Shown here: positions 1 through 10,756 of the stretch, piece by piece
Position numbering within the stretch: position 1 is the stretch's first letter
How the letters are laid out: the number at the start of each line of letters is the position of its first letter
Assembly (NCBI GenBank): GCA_024641945.1
Contig: JAHECD010000001.1
Location: 27,420-91,419 of the forward strand
From: Rubrivivax sp.
GTDB lineage: Bacteria > Pseudomonadota > Gammaproteobacteria > Burkholderiales > Burkholderiaceae_C
Direction of reading: 5' to 3'
Length of the DNA stretch: 64,000 bases
The notes under the pieces: model-generated
Seen by the model: only the letters and a program-made list of their open reading frames with translations
Told to the model about the DNA's origin: nothing
Database searches by the model: none
Made by a program: the position numbers and the translations under genes

Positions 1-532
1 GGATGACCCACAATTCACGTCGTCCGAAGCGGGTGTGCGCGGTCAGGTCGGCATGGTCGTCCACGCAGCGCGCCAGTACCGAGAAGGCCGCCTTCACCGG
101 CTTGACAAAGCTCGGGTACTCGATGACTTCGGGAATCGGCCCGCCATATTCCGCGTCGAGCGCGGCAAAGCGAATGTTCGCCTCTGGGCAGACCTGTTGA
201 AGGACGTGGCGCGCATGGAGCTTGTGCTGGCAGGCGACCACGGCCTCGGGCGCGGTGCCGGGCAGCCCGGCGGACCGTGCCGTGAGGGCTGCCGCAAGAG
301 CCCCGAACTGTTCGTGGTGCGACAACACCCCCGCCCATCGACGGCGTCGTGCGCGCGCGGCTTGCCGGCTGGCGAATCGATCGAGGTCGAAACCGATCAG
401 GCGCGCATTGCTCGGAAAGGTGAAGAGATCGAACCCGGCACGGTCATGCCCGTACCGGCGCTGCAGCCGCGCATGCGCGAGCGCGTCCCAGTCGTAGTCG
501 AACAACAGCCCCACACGGGGAGCAGCGGTCAT
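1..532 (-). CDS. ATP-grasp domain protein, N-terminal part (runs off window)
   Basis: An open frame reads on the minus strand from an ATG at 532 to the window edge without a stop, giving 177 residues. The N-terminus (MTAAPRVGLLFDYDWDALAH) and the stretch around PSFVKPVKAAFSVLAR resemble ATP-grasp proteins related to carbamoyl-phosphate synthase and D-Ala ligase type enzymes. The FVKPVKA segment would be the nucleotide-binding lysine region. ATP-grasp enzymes join a carboxylate to an amine or thiol using ATP; the substrate here is unknown. The start codon overlaps the stop of the upstream TVP38-like gene by four bases (ATGA), so the two are probably translationally coupled. The C-terminal catalytic half lies outside the window, so the function stays general. 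Confidence 0.7.
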   Translation of the reverse strand, partial: MTAAPRVGLLFDYDWDALAHARLQRRYGHDRAGFDLFTFPSNARLIGFDLDRFASRQAARARRRRWAGVLSHHEQFGALAAALTARSAGLPGTAPEAVVACQHKLHARHVLQQVCPEANIRFAALDAEYGGPIPEVIEYPSFVKPVKAAFSVLARCVDDHADLTAHTRFGRRELWVI

Positions 533-1263
533 GGCGACCTCGACCCGCGCCGACGCCAGGACCGGATGCACCAGCGGCCGACCCATGGCAACAGTGCCAG
601 CGCCGTCAGGCCGGCCGCAACCTGCCAAGCGGGCACGCCGGACGCCGAGCCAAGAGACCAGTCGGCGAGACCGGCGCCCGCGGTGGCGTAGAGCGCGCTG
701 CCCGCCAGCATCCCGAGTGCGCTGACCCAGAAGAACGACCAGGCCGACATGGACGAAAGGCCCATCAATGGATTGACCAGCGCGTAGGGGATCACCGGCG
801 CCAGTCGGAGCGAGAACAGGTACAGATGGCCGTCTTGCTTCAGGCCCGCATCGACCGCCGCCAGGCGCGCACCGAGGCGCGTGCGCACCCGGTCGCGGAG
901 CACGTGGCGCGCCAATCCGAACGACAACGTGGCGCCCGCGGCCGACATCACCGCCACGAGCAGTGTTCCCCACCAGGCGCCGAAAACCGCTCCGGCGCCA
1001 AGGGCAAGTACTGAACACCCCGGCATGGCGAGTGCGGACATCAATCCGAAGGCCAGGCAGAACGCACAGACTGCCGCCAGCGGATCACGGCGGTGCCAGG
1101 CGCGCGCGTCCTCGTGGCCGGAGCGAAGCAGCGACGACAGGCTGTCCGCCGACGGCAGGTGGGGCATCAGCAGCCAAAGCGCCGCGCCGATCACCAGCAA
1201 CAGAGCCGCTCCCGCCATGAGAGCACGGCGGTGCGGTGTGGGTCGGCATGCAGGCATGTGCAT
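529..1263 (-). CDS. TVP38/TMEM64 (DedA-like) family membrane protein
   Basis: A 244-residue integral membrane protein with an N-terminal hydrophobic helix (about residues 16-33) followed by several more. The segment AMPGCSVLALGAGAVFGAWWGTLL and the later RLAPVIPYALVNPLMGLSSM match the SNARE-associated/VTT domain of the TVP38/TMEM64 family, whose members sit in the inner membrane and are linked to lipid scrambling or transport. The start is uncertain: ATGs at 1263, 1257 and 1218 are all possible and none has a good ribosome binding site. The gene lies after the predicted gltA terminator, so it probably has its own promoter. Its stop overlaps the ATP-grasp start. Confidence 0.75.
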   Translation of the reverse strand: MHMPACRPTPHRRALMAGAALLLVIGAALWLLMPHLPSADSLSSLLRSGHEDARAWHRRDPLAAVCAFCLAFGLMSALAMPGCSVLALGAGAVFGAWWGTLLVAVMSAAGATLSFGLARHVLRDRVRTRLGARLAAVDAGLKQDGHLYLFSLRLAPVIPYALVNPLMGLSSMSAWSFFWVSALGMLAGSALYATAGAGLADWSLGSASGVPAWQVAAGLTALALLPWVGRWCIRSWRRRGSRSP

Positions 1264-1327
1264 CGGGGTCACAGTGTCACAGGAACCGGGATTCGCTGCG
1301 CTGGCGTGGCGGCAAGGACCCCTGGGC

Positions 1328-1355
1328 AAAAAAAGAAGAGCCGCTCGCAGGCGGC
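1328..1355 (-). terminator. Rho-independent terminator of gltA
   Basis: Read on the minus strand, a GCCGC/GCGGC stem with a six-base loop (1340-1355) is followed by a T-rich tract (TTCTTTTTTT, 1328-1337). It lies 25 bases after the gltA stop and is placed to end the long sdh-gltA transcript. Confidence 0.65.
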
Positions 1356-1379
1356 CCTGGTGTCCCTGGGACGCCTGGG

Positions 1380-2690
1380 TCAGCGTTGCGTCACCGGCTT
1401 CACGTCGCGGCGCACGGCGCCCGAATAAAGCTGCCGCGGCCGGCCGATCTTGTACTCGGGATCCCCGATCATCTCGTTGAGTTGAGCGATCCAGCCCACC
1501 GTGCGCGCGAGCGCGAAGATGGCCGTGAACAAACTCACGGGAATGCCGATCGCGCGCTGCACGATGCCGGAATAGAAATCGACGTTCGGATACAGCTTGC
1601 GCGACACGAAGTAGTCGTCCTCGAGGGCGATCTTCTCGAGCGCCATCGCGAGCTTGAACAACGGGTCGTCGTGCAGACCCAGCGCGGTGAGCACTTCGTG
1701 GCAGGTTTCGCGCATCAGCTTGGCCCGCGGGTCGTAGTTCTTGTAGACACGATGCCCGAAGCCCATCAGCTTGACGCTGGAGTTCTTGTCCTTCACCTGC
1801 TTGATGAACTCGCCGATCTTCTCGACCCCGCCATTGCGCTGGATCTCCTCGAGCATGTTGAGTGCGGCCTCGTTGGCGCCCCCGTGTGCGGGGCCCCAGA
1901 GGCAAGCGACGCCGGCCGCAATGGCGGCGAACGGATTGGTGCCCGACGAACCGCACAGGCGCACCGTCGAGGTGGAGGCGTTCTGCTCGTGGTCGGCATG
2001 CAGGATGAAGATGCGGTCCATGGCGCGCACGAGCACGTCGTTGGGTTCGTACTCTTCACAAGGCGTGCCGAACATCATGCGCATGAAGTTCGCGGTGTAG
2101 GACAGCGAATTCTTCGGGTAGATGTAGGGCTGGCCGATGCCGTATTTGTAAGCCATCGACACCAGCGTCGGCATCTTGGCGATCAGGCGGATCGCCGAGA
2201 TCTCGCGGTGGCGTGGATTGTTGATGTCGGTGCTGTCGTGATAGAAGGCCGACATGCCGCCCACGAGGCCGGTCATCACCGCCATCGGGTGCGCATCGCG
2301 TCGGAACCCGCGCAGGAAGAACTGCATCTGCTCGTTGACCATGGTGTGGTTGGTCACGAGCTTGTGGAAATCGATCTGTTGCTGTGCGTTGGGCAGGTCG
2401 CCCTTCAACAGCAGATAACACGTGTCAAGAAAGTCGCACTGCGAGGCGAGCTGCTCGATCGGGTAGCCGCGATACAGCAACTCACCCTTGTCGCCGTCGA
2501 TGTACGTGATGGCCGACTGGCACGCCGCAGTCGACAGGAAGCCGGGGTCGTAGGTGAACTTTCCGGTTTGCGCGTAGAGCTTGCGGATGTCGATCACATC
2601 CGGCCCCACGGAGCCCTTGTAGAGCGGCAAGTCCATGCTGGGGCTGCCGTCGGAGAACGACAGGGTGGCTTTCACGTCGGAGGGGTTCAT
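1380..2690 (-). CDS. gltA: Citrate synthase (type II)
   Basis: A 436-residue citrate synthase, which condenses oxaloacetate with acetyl-CoA at the entry of the TCA cycle in the cytosol. The catalytic segments are visible: the histidine in [12 protein letters not shown], the histidine in [14 protein letters not shown] and the aspartate in NVDFYSGI. The N-terminal beta-rich domain (about residues 5-60) is that of the hexameric, NADH-sensitive Gram-negative type. The start at 2690 was chosen because it begins [10 protein letters not shown], the typical N-terminus, and the frame upstream looks non-coding. It is the last gene of the minus-strand cluster sdhC-D-A-B-sdhE-gltA, with only 13 bases separating it from sdhE. 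Confidence 0.97.
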   Translation of the reverse strand: MNPSDVKATLSFSDGSPSMDLPLYKGSVGPDVIDIRKLYAQTGKFTYDPGFLSTAACQSAITYIDGDKGELLYRGYPIEQLASQCDFLDTCYLLLKGDLPNAQQQIDFHKLVTNHTMVNEQMQFFLRGFRRDAHPMAVMTGLVGGMSAFYHDSTDINNPRHREISAIRLIAKMPTLVSMAYKYGIGQPYIYPKNSLSYTANFMRMMFGTPCEEYEPNDVLVRAMDRIFILHADHEQNASTSTVRLCGSSGTNPFAAIAAGVACLWGPAHGGANEAALNMLEEIQRNGGVEKIGEFIKQVKDKNSSVKLMGFGHRVYKNYDPRAKLMRETCHEVLTALGLHDDPLFKLAMALEKIALEDDYFVSRKLYPNVDFYSGIVQRAIGIPVSLFTAIFALARTVGWIAQLNEMIGDPEYKIGRPRQLYSGAVRRDVKPVTQR

Positions 2691-2703
2691 GGGAGTGCCT
2701 TTC

Positions 2704-2985
2704 TCAGTGGTCGCTCGGCGAGGCGCCGGCGCGCAGGAGCGCAAGCACCTCGTGGATCTCTGGCCGGTCCTGCTCGCCCTGCGGCTCGCGGCGTGCGAGC
2801 AGCAGGTCCAGCAGGTCGTTGTCCGGCAGGTCCATCAGGGCCGTCAGCCCATCGGCCTGCCGTGTCGTGATCGTCTCCTCGTGGCGGCGAAAAAATCTCT
2901 CGATGAACAGGTCGTTCTCGAGCAACCCGCGCCGGCAACGCCAGCGCAGCTTGCTCAAGCTCCGATCGTCGAGGCGAGTCTCCAT
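2704..2985 (-). CDS. sdhE: FAD assembly factor SdhE
   Basis: A 93-residue SdhE/YgfY/Sdh5 family protein that promotes covalent attachment of FAD to SdhA. The family signature appears early as [13 protein letters not shown], where the RG pair is the conserved functional motif, followed by the five-helix pattern ending [10 protein letters not shown]. Typical family length is 80-100 residues. Its place between sdhB and gltA is standard in Burkholderiales. Confidence 0.93.
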   Translation of the reverse strand: METRLDDRSLSKLRWRCRRGLLENDLFIERFFRRHEETITTRQADGLTALMDLPDNDLLDLLLARREPQGEQDRPEIHEVLALLRAGASPSDH

Positions 2986-3016
2986 GGCTCGGCTTCAATG
3001 ACACTGCATCCCGCGG

Positions 3017-3721
3017 TCAGACCGCGCGGCGCACCATCAATTCCTTGATCTTGCCGATCGCCTTGGTGGGGTTAAGTCCCTTTGGGCAGACATCGACGCA
3101 GTTCATGATCGTGTGGCAGCGGAACAGCCGGTAAGGATCCTCGAGGTTGTCGAGGCGATCCGCCGTGTCGTGGTCGCGGCTGTCGGCAATGAAGCGGTAA
3201 GCCTGCAGCAGACCGGCCGGGCCGACGAACTTGTCCGGGTTCCACCAGAAGCTCGGGCAACTGGTCGAGCAACTCGCACACAGGATGCACTCGTAGAGGC
3301 CGTTCAGCTCGTCGCGCTCCTCGGGCGACTGGAGCCGCTCTTTCTCGGGCGGCCGCTCGTCGTTCACCAGGTACGGCTTGATCGAGTGGTACTGCTTGAA
3401 GAACTGCGTCATGTCCACGATCAGGTCGCGGATCACCGGCAACCCCGGCAAAGGCTTGAGCACGACCGTACCCGGCAACGTGCGCATGTTGGTCAGGCAC
3501 GCGAGTCCGTTCTTGCCATTGATGTTCATCGCGTCCGAGCCGCACACGCCCTCGCGGCAGCTCCGACGGAAGCTCAGCGTGGGATCCACGGCCTTGAGCT
3601 TCATCAGTGCGTCGAGCAGCATGCGCTCGGAGCCGTCGAGATCGACCTCGATCGTCTGCATGCGCGGCTTGGCGTCGGTGTCGGGGTCGTAGCGATAGAT
3701 CTGGAAGGTGCGCATCGTCAT
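3017..3721 (-). CDS. sdhB: Succinate dehydrogenase iron-sulfur subunit
   Basis: A 234-residue SdhB, which carries electrons from the flavin in SdhA to quinone through three iron-sulfur clusters on the inner face of the membrane. The [2Fe-2S] ligands are seen in SCREGVCGSDAMNINGKN and CLTN. The C-terminal ferredoxin part has CILCASCSTSCP and CHTIMNCVDVCPKGLNP for the [4Fe-4S] and [3Fe-4S] clusters. Length matches the family. The start at 3721 lacks a clear Shine-Dalgarno sequence, but it lies just 13 bases from the sdhA stop, so it is probably translated as part of the operon. Confidence 0.97.
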   Translation of the reverse strand: MTMRTFQIYRYDPDTDAKPRMQTIEVDLDGSERMLLDALMKLKAVDPTLSFRRSCREGVCGSDAMNINGKNGLACLTNMRTLPGTVVLKPLPGLPVIRDLIVDMTQFFKQYHSIKPYLVNDERPPEKERLQSPEERDELNGLYECILCASCSTSCPSFWWNPDKFVGPAGLLQAYRFIADSRDHDTADRLDNLEDPYRLFRCHTIMNCVDVCPKGLNPTKAIGKIKELMVRRAV

Positions 3722-3734
3722 AGGAGGGTCTCTT

Positions 3735-5528
3735 TCAGAACGTCCGCACCTTGGGCGGCACGCTGTCCACGGTCAGCGGCTTCAGCTTCACGGGCTTGTA
3801 GTCGAGGCGACCACCGTCCGAATACCACAAAGTGTGCTTCATCCATTCGGCGTCGTTGCGGCCGAGCGGGAATTCGGGGCAGTCGGCGTAGTCATCGACC
3901 GTGTGGGCACCGCGGCTCTCGCGACGGGCCGCCGCGGACGTCATGGTCGCGCGTGCCGCCTCGATCAGGTTCTCGACCTCGAGTGCCTCGATACGCGCCG
4001 TATTGAAGATCTTGCTCTTGTCCTTCAGGCCGATGGCCTTGACGCGCTCGGCCAGCGCTTCGATCTTGCGCACACCCTCGTCCATCACGTCCTGCTGACG
4101 GAAGACACCGGCATGTTGCTGCATCGTGGCGCGGATGTCGTTGGCCACGTCCTGGGCGTATTCGCCGTTGGCAGACGAATCGAGCCGCGCCAGGCGGGCG
4201 AGAGACGCGTCGGCCGCATCGTCCGGCAGCGGCTTGTGGTTCTTGGCGCCCTTCACGTGGTCGACGATGTGCAGACCGGCCGCGCGGCCGAAGACCAGCA
4301 GATCGAGCAATGAATTCGTGCCCAGCCGGTTGGCACCGTGCACGCTGACACAGGAGCACTCGCCGACCGCGTAGAAGCCGTTGACGACGCTGTTCGGGTC
4401 GCCGTTCTTCGGCGCCACGACCTGCCCGTGGATGTTGGTCGGGATGCCGCCCATCTGGTAGTGGATGGTCGGCACCACGGGGATCGGCTCCTTGGTGATG
4501 TCGACGTTGGCGAAGTTGTGACCGATCTCGAACACGCTGGGCAGGCGCTTCATGATCGTCTCGGCGCCCAGGTGGGTCATGTCCAGCTGGATGTAGTCCT
4601 TGTTCGGACCGCAGCCGCGCCCTTCCTTGATTTCCTGGTCCATGCAACGCGAAACAAAGTCGCGCGGAGCCAGGTCCTTGAGCGTCGGCGCATAGCGCTC
4701 CATGAACCGCTCGCCGTTGCTGTTGCGCAGGATCGCGCCCTCGCCGCGGCAGCCTTCGGTCAGCAATACCCCGGCGTTGTGCACGCCCGTCGGGTGGAAT
4801 TGCCAGAACTCCATGTCCTCGAGAGGGATGCCAGCGCGCGCAGCCATGCCCAGGCCGTCGCCGGTATTGATGAATGCGTTGGTGCTGGCAGCATAGATCC
4901 GTCCGGCACCGCCGGTGGCGAACAAAGTGACCTTGCCCTCGAGGATGTGGACGTCCCCCGTCTCCATCTCGAGCGCAGTGACGCCGAGCACGTCGCCGTC
5001 TGCGTCGCGGATGAGGTCCAGTGCCATCCACTCGACGAAGAAATTGGTTCGCGCCTTGACGTTCTGCTGGTACAGCGTATGCAGCATCGCATGGCCGGTT
5101 CGGTCGGCTGCGGCGCAGGCCCGCTGCACCGGCTTCTCGCCATAGTTGGCCGTGTGTCCGCCGAACGGTCGCTGGTAGATCGTGCCGTCGGGGTTGCGGT
5201 CGAACGGCATCCCGAAGTGCTCGAGTTCGTACACGACCTTGGGCGCCTCGCGGCACATGAATTCGATGGCGTCCTGGTCGCCGAGCCAGTCGGAGCCCTT
5301 GATCGTGTCGTAGAAGTGGTAGTGCCAGTTGTCCTCGCTCATGTTGCCGAGCGAGGCGCCGATGCCGCCCTGCGCGGCCACGGTATGCGAACGGGTCGGA
5401 AAGACCTTGGAGAGCACCGCCACGTTGAGGCCGGCCTGCGCGAGGCGCAGCGACGCCTGCATGCCGGAGCCGCCGGCACCGACGATGACGACGTCGAACT
5501 TGCGCTTGGGGAGATTCGCGTGGGACAT
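3735..5528 (-). CDS. sdhA: Succinate dehydrogenase flavoprotein subunit
   Basis: A 597-residue SdhA that oxidises succinate to fumarate with covalently bound FAD. The N-terminal dinucleotide-binding motif is VVIVGAGGSGMQASL. The FAD-linking histidine lies in FPTRSHTVAAQGGIGASLGN. HPTGVHNAGVLLTEGCRGEG and RGCGPNKDYIQLDMTHLG are substrate and cap domain hallmarks. The start at 5528 gives the standard N-terminus MSHANLPKRKFDVV, with a GGAGA sequence about ten bases upstream. Only four bases separate it from the sdhD stop. Confidence 0.97.
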   Translation of the reverse strand: MSHANLPKRKFDVVIVGAGGSGMQASLRLAQAGLNVAVLSKVFPTRSHTVAAQGGIGASLGNMSEDNWHYHFYDTIKGSDWLGDQDAIEFMCREAPKVVYELEHFGMPFDRNPDGTIYQRPFGGHTANYGEKPVQRACAAADRTGHAMLHTLYQQNVKARTNFFVEWMALDLIRDADGDVLGVTALEMETGDVHILEGKVTLFATGGAGRIYAASTNAFINTGDGLGMAARAGIPLEDMEFWQFHPTGVHNAGVLLTEGCRGEGAILRNSNGERFMERYAPTLKDLAPRDFVSRCMDQEIKEGRGCGPNKDYIQLDMTHLGAETIMKRLPSVFEIGHNFANVDITKEPIPVVPTIHYQMGGIPTNIHGQVVAPKNGDPNSVVNGFYAVGECSCVSVHGANRLGTNSLLDLLVFGRAAGLHIVDHVKGAKNHKPLPDDAADASLARLARLDSSANGEYAQDVANDIRATMQQHAGVFRQQDVMDEGVRKIEALAERVKAIGLKDKSKIFNTARIEALEVENLIEAARATMTSAAARRESRGAHTVDDYADCPEFPLGRNDAEWMKHTLWYSDGGRLDYKPVKLKPLTVDSVPPKVRTF

Positions 5529-5532
5529 GGGA

Positions 5533-5895
5533 TCAGAGTCTCCAGAGCACTTGGACGGCCCAGCCGGCACAGCCGACCAGCCAGACGAGGGTGAATACCT
5601 GCAGCGCCAGGCGTACACCGACCGGCTTGATGTAGTCCATCCAGATGTCGCGCATGCCCACCCAGACGTGCCAGGCCAGCGAGACGACGACGACGAAAGT
5701 CAGCACCTTCATCCACTGGGCCGAGAAGATCGCCGACCACCGGTAGTAGTCGAGCTTGCCGGGCATCAGCAACTGCGCGAGCACCACGAGAGTGAAGAGT
5801 GCCATCAGCACGGCGGTGATGCGCTGCGCCAGCCAGTCGCGCAGGCCATAGTGGGCGCCGACGACGATGCGCTTGGATCCGTAGTTCTTTTCCAT
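5533..5895 (-). CDS. sdhD: Succinate dehydrogenase membrane anchor subunit
   Basis: A 120-residue membrane anchor with three hydrophobic helices (about residues 27-45, 60-80 and 92-115). The segment around HYGLRDWLAQRITAVLMALF carries the conserved Arg near the quinone site, and SLAWHVWVGMRDIWMDY holds the histidine expected to ligate haem b together with SdhC. It anchors SdhAB and helps reduce ubiquinone. Position between sdhC and sdhA fits. Confidence 0.93.
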   Translation of the reverse strand: MEKNYGSKRIVVGAHYGLRDWLAQRITAVLMALFTLVVLAQLLMPGKLDYYRWSAIFSAQWMKVLTFVVVVSLAWHVWVGMRDIWMDYIKPVGVRLALQVFTLVWLVGCAGWAVQVLWRL

Positions 5896-5909
5896 CGTGT
5901 GTCCCGGGC

Positions 5910-6338
5910 TCAGTACAGGCCGAAAAGCTTGGCGCCGAGCGCCAGCGTCAGCAAGACGCTCAGCACAAGGGTCACGAGCGCGGAACTGTGCCCCTGTTCC
6001 TTGGTGACGCTGTGCGTGGCGTCCATCCAGAGATGCCTCACGCCGGCGATCAGGTGGTGCAGATAGCCCCAGATCAGGGCCAGCACGACGAGCTTGACGA
6101 ACCAACCCGGCAAGAACCCGATGCCGGCCACGAAGGCGCTGCTGAAACGCTCGTACGACATCTCGGACGTGACGCTGGTGTCGAACAGCCAGATCACGAA
6201 CGGCAACAACAGGAACATCATGGCGCCGCTCACGCGGTGCAGGATCGACACGATGCCCGCCGGCGGCAGGCGGTACGCCCGGATCTGGCTGATGTGGATG
6301 TTTCGGTATACCGGGCGCGGCATGGTGGGTTCGGCCAT
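5910..6338 (-). CDS. sdhC: Succinate dehydrogenase cytochrome b556 subunit
   Basis: A 142-residue cytochrome b subunit and the first gene of the sdh operon. The motif SILHRVSGAMMFLLLPF is the family signature (H-R-x-S-G), and HHLIAGVRHLWMD has the haem-binding histidine. There are three transmembrane helices. Longer starts are open up to 6416, but the ATG at 6338 is preferred because AAGGA sits six bases upstream and the resulting MAEPTMPRPVYRNI start fits homologues. Confidence 0.95.
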   Translation of the reverse strand: MAEPTMPRPVYRNIHISQIRAYRLPPAGIVSILHRVSGAMMFLLLPFVIWLFDTSVTSEMSYERFSSAFVAGIGFLPGWFVKLVVLALIWGYLHHLIAGVRHLWMDATHSVTKEQGHSSALVTLVLSVLLTLALGAKLFGLY

Positions 6339-6388
6339 CTGGAATCCTTGGGGCATTTCTTGGGGCATTCGCGGCGTGCCGGCCGCAC

Positions 6389-6416
6389 GGTATATCGGTG
6401 TCCTGGGTGTAACCAA
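6389..6416 (-). promoter_or_regulatory. Candidate promoter of the sdhC-gltA operon
   Basis: On the minus strand TTGGTT (6411-6416) and TATACC (6389-6394) are 16 bases apart, about 50 bases before the sdhC start. It is the best sigma-70 match in the 123-base gap. The match is moderate. Confidence 0.3.
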
Positions 6417-6461
6417 CAGAGTTTATTGCATCGCAGCAAGCTGACGTGACGGCTACACGAC

Positions 6462-7253
6462 CTACATCAGTTCGTTGCGGTAATGGTGGCGGTCGGTGCG
6501 GTAAAGGCCGCGGCGAAGTTCCACCGGACGGTCGCCGTAGGTGAGCGACAACCGCTCCACCGACAGCAGCGGCGCGCCGGGCGCCACCTGCAGCGCAGCC
6601 GCCTGCACCTCGTCGGCGGCGAGCGCGCGAATCTTTTCCTCGGCGCGAATCATGCGAACCCCGAACTCCGACTCGAACAGGCGATACATCGGCCCGCGGT
6701 AGCCGCCCATGCGCTCGGCGGTAAGGCCCTTGAAAAGGGCGCCGGGCAGGAAGATGTCGTCCAGCACCACGGGCTGGCCATCCCCCAGCAGAAGCCGCCG
6801 AACGAAGATGACGGGGTCGCCACTTTTCAGGCCGAGGGCCCGCGCCACGTCGGCCGCTGCGCGCATCCGGCGGCAATCGAGCAGGCGACGCTGCATCCCG
6901 CCGGAGGCACCTTCGTCGGGTGTCAGTCGCAGAAAGCGGTATTGCGTCTGCTCCTCCGCATGGGTGGCGACAAAAGTGCCCTTGCCCTGCCTGCGTACCA
7001 ACAAGTTTTCGGTCGCGAGCTCGTCCACCGCCTTGCGCACCGTGCCCTGGCTCACCTTGTACCGCGCGGCCAGCTCCATCTCGCTGGGGATCGCCTCGCC
7101 GGGTTTCCACTCGCCGCCCTGCAAGCTGCGGGTGAGGAGGTCCTTGATCTGGCGATACAACGGGCTGAATGCAGGGCCCGCTTCGCCCGGCGCGGCGGCG
7201 GAATCGGCACTGCCGGAGGGCGGAAAAACCGAGGAGGCAGACAGGGCCGGCAT
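6462..7253 (-). CDS. GntR/HutC-family transcriptional regulator of TCA genes
   Basis: A 263-residue regulator. The winged helix is at about residues 30-97 ([21 protein letters not shown], then [23 protein letters not shown] and [10 protein letters not shown]), followed by a UTRA-type ligand-binding domain (about 115-255). This is the HutC subfamily, which usually senses a small organic acid or sugar derivative. It sits between the sdh operon and mdh, the usual spot in Burkholderiales. A 14-bp palindrome lies 40 bases upstream of its start and the same sequence fills the acnB promoter, so it probably regulates itself, perhaps mdh, and acnB. The start at 7253 was chosen because the frame upstream runs through the operator region. 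The ligand is not known. Confidence 0.88.
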   Translation of the reverse strand: MPALSASSVFPPSGSADSAAAPGEAGPAFSPLYRQIKDLLTRSLQGGEWKPGEAIPSEMELAARYKVSQGTVRKAVDELATENLLVRRQGKGTFVATHAEEQTQYRFLRLTPDEGASGGMQRRLLDCRRMRAAADVARALGLKSGDPVIFVRRLLLGDGQPVVLDDIFLPGALFKGLTAERMGGYRGPMYRLFESEFGVRMIRAEEKIRALAADEVQAAALQVAPGAPLLSVERLSLTYGDRPVELRRGLYRTDRHHYRNELM

Positions 7254-7292
7254 GGCTGGATTGCAGCACAAGGGCCCCCTGCGCGGCAAGAG

Positions 7293-7306
7293 GTCTTGTA
7301 GAAGAC
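7293..7306. promoter_or_regulatory. Predicted GntR operator between gntR and mdh
   Basis: GTCTTGTAGAAGAC is an inverted repeat with one mismatched pair. It differs from the perfect palindrome upstream of acnB (15570-15583) only at central positions. It lies in the 155-base divergent gap, 40 bases from the regulator start and about 100 bases from mdh. Confidence 0.6.
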
Positions 7307-7408
7307 ATAAGAGTTGACCAGCTTTTGTCAGTCCGGCGCAGGGTGGCCCGCCGTACACTCGCATTCGAGCGCTTTCAAGCATTTCCTCGTCCCTTTCAGG
7401 AGCCTGCC

Positions 7409-8395
7409 ATGAGCAAGAAGCCCGTTCGAGTTGCCGTCACCGGCGCCGCCGGCCAGATCGGTTACGCACTGCTGTTCCGCATCGCCAGCGGAGAAATGCT
7501 GGGCAAGGACCAGCCCGTCATCCTGCAACTGCTCGAAGTGCCGGTCGAAGGCCCGCAGAAGGCGCTGAAGGGGGTGATGATGGAGTTGGAAGACTGCGCA
7601 TTCCCGCTCCTGGCCGGCATGGAGGCCCACGGCGACCCGATGACCGCCTTCAAGGACGCTGACTACGCCCTGCTCGTCGGCTCCATGCCGCGCAAGGCCG
7701 GAATGGAACGTGCCGAACTGCTGTCGATCAACGGCAAGATCTTCATCGGCCAGGGCCAGGCCCTCAATGCCGTGGCCTCGCGCAATGTCAAGGTGCTGGT
7801 GGTCGGCAATCCGGCCAATACCAACGCCTACATCGCCATGAAGAGCGCGCCCGATCTGCCGCGCGAGAACTTCACCGCGATGCTTCGCCTGGACCACAAC
7901 CGCGCGCTGAGCCAGATCGCCGCCAAGACCGGCAAGCCGGTCGCTGCGATCAAGAATCTGGCCGTCTGGGGCAATCACTCGCCCACGATGTATGCCGACT
8001 ACCGCTTCGCCACGATCGACGGCGCGTCGGTCAAGGACATGATCAACGACCAGGTGTGGAACAAGGACACGTTCCTCCCCACGGTAGGCAAGCGCGGTGC
8101 GGCCATCATCGAGGCCCGCGGCCTGTCGTCAGCAGCTTCGGCGGCCAACGCCGCGATCGATCACATGCGCGACTGGGCGCTGGGCACGAACGGCGCCTGG
8201 GTCACGATGGGGGTACCCAGCAACGGCGAATACGGCATCCCGAAGGACACCATGTTCGGCTTTCCGGTCACCACCGACGGCGGGAAATACAAGATCGTGG
8301 AGGGCCTGGCCATCGACGCGTTCTCGCAGGAGTGCATCGACAAGACCCTGGCCGAACTCAAGGGCGAGCAGGACGGCGTGAAGCACCTGCTGTAA
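7409..8395 (+). CDS. mdh: Malate dehydrogenase
   Basis: A 328-residue NAD-dependent malate dehydrogenase, converting malate to oxaloacetate, which citrate synthase then uses. The Rossmann motif is [20 protein letters not shown]. The substrate arginine is in [13 protein letters not shown], the second arginine in [14 protein letters not shown], and the catalytic histidine in [13 protein letters not shown]. Length and sequence fit the cytosolic-type MDH of Burkholderia and relatives rather than the E. coli type. AGGAG lies seven bases before the ATG at 7409. A strong terminator follows the stop. Confidence 0.97.
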   Translation: MSKKPVRVAVTGAAGQIGYALLFRIASGEMLGKDQPVILQLLEVPVEGPQKALKGVMMELEDCAFPLLAGMEAHGDPMTAFKDADYALLVGSMPRKAGMERAELLSINGKIFIGQGQALNAVASRNVKVLVVGNPANTNAYIAMKSAPDLPRENFTAMLRLDHNRALSQIAAKTGKPVAAIKNLAVWGNHSPTMYADYRFATIDGASVKDMINDQVWNKDTFLPTVGKRGAAIIEARGLSSAASAANAAIDHMRDWALGTNGAWVTMGVPSNGEYGIPKDTMFGFPVTTDGGKYKIVEGLAIDAFSQECIDKTLAELKGEQDGVKHLL

Positions 8396-8427
8396 CGCGA
8401 CGGCACCACTGTCCAAACGCTCCATCC

Positions 8428-8468
8428 ACGGGGCCGGCGACCGCGCGGAGCCGGCCCCGTCCGTTTTT
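8428..8468 (+). terminator. Terminator of mdh
   Basis: An 11-bp perfect GC stem (8428-8438 paired with 8450-8460) with an 11-base loop is followed by GTTTTT within five bases. It sits in the 72-base gap between the convergent mdh and the envelope-protein gene. Confidence 0.85.
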
Positions 8469-9196
8469 CAGCGGTGGTGGCGGTAGCCGTGGCCTCGCCA
8501 GCCGCGGACCTGCGTGGCACCGATCAATGCGCCGCCGATGAGCACGTAGGGCCACGGATTGGCGTACACGACCTGCGCCGGCGGATAGGCCGGCGTCGGG
8601 GCGTAGTCCTCAAGAGGCGGGGCGCCGTCGACGTAAGGCGAGTCCACGGGCGAGCGATAGACCGGCGCCCGGGCCGCCGGCGGCGAAGCACCACGGACCG
8701 GCGCCGGCGCGCCGGCCGGCACCACCTGAACGTCGAGTGCGATACGGTCGCCCGGATCCTGGGCCAGACGTACGCTGCGGCGCACACCCTGGTAGTCGTA
8801 CACGACATCGTAGGCCACGGTTCGCTGCTCGTAATGGGTCACGTTGCGGCAACGCTGTGTGGTGGTCGAACCTTGGGGCGATGCATCGGCCTCGGCGTGG
8901 TCGCCGATGGCCGCCCCGGCAATCATGCCGATGCCGGTGGCGACGGCGCGGCCAGAGCCCCCGCCGAACGCATTGCCGACCGCGGCACCGATCAGTGCCC
9001 CGACGAGCGCGCCGCCGCCAGTGCTGCGCTGCGGTGCGCTGATCACCTCGTCCTGGCATTGGCGCTGCGCGACCGGCACGTTCGACACGACGGGCGTGCT
9101 GGACACCACGGTGCCGTATTCGACGGCCCAGGCGCCGGTGGCGGCACTGCTCAGCAAGGCGGCGAAGGCGGCGGCTTTGGCGGTGTACATCGACAT
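8468..9196 (-). CDS. Glycine-zipper 2TM domain envelope protein
   Basis: A 242-residue exported protein. A signal peptide (MSMYTAKAAAFAALLSSAAT, cleavage after about GAWA) is followed by a glycine-zipper block GGGALVGALIGAAVGNAFGG then ATGIGMIAGAAIGDHAEA (about residues 62-105), as in the 17-kDa surface antigen / YMGG families. The middle has two Cys (QCQDEV and RCRNVTHYEQ) that could form a disulfide. The C-terminus is proline-rich and ends with HGYRHHR. The likely location is the outer membrane or periplasm; function is unknown. The start at 9196 has AGGAG seven bases upstream. Confidence 0.82.
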   Translation of the reverse strand: MSMYTAKAAAFAALLSSAATGAWAVEYGTVVSSTPVVSNVPVAQRQCQDEVISAPQRSTGGGALVGALIGAAVGNAFGGGSGRAVATGIGMIAGAAIGDHAEADASPQGSTTTQRCRNVTHYEQRTVAYDVVYDYQGVRRSVRLAQDPGDRIALDVQVVPAGAPAPVRGASPPAARAPVYRSPVDSPYVDGAPPLEDYAPTPAYPPAQVVYANPWPYVLIGGALIGATQVRGWRGHGYRHHR

Positions 9197-9321
9197 GGTC
9201 GGGCTCCTGGTGGACGGCATGCGCAACGCCGCTGAACCCCCAACGCACCAGGCACGCCTGGCGTTGAACCCCCGGCACGCAAACAAACGTAAAGCTGCGG
9301 CCGCCCGCAAGACATTGCCGA

Positions 9322-10743
<1,422 letters not shown>

Positions 10744-10756
10744 GGTGTCCCTTGTC

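Noticed and set aside
6304..6313. Palindrome CGGTATACCG near the sdhC start with a similar sequence at 6388.
   Set aside because: It lies inside the sdhC coding region and the second copy is imperfect; likely chance.
7365..7380. GAGCGCTTTCAAG upstream of mdh, similar to half of the LacI operator.
   Set aside because: Only one half matches TGAAAGCGCTTTCA (three mismatches in the other half), and mdh is functionally outside the glucan locus.
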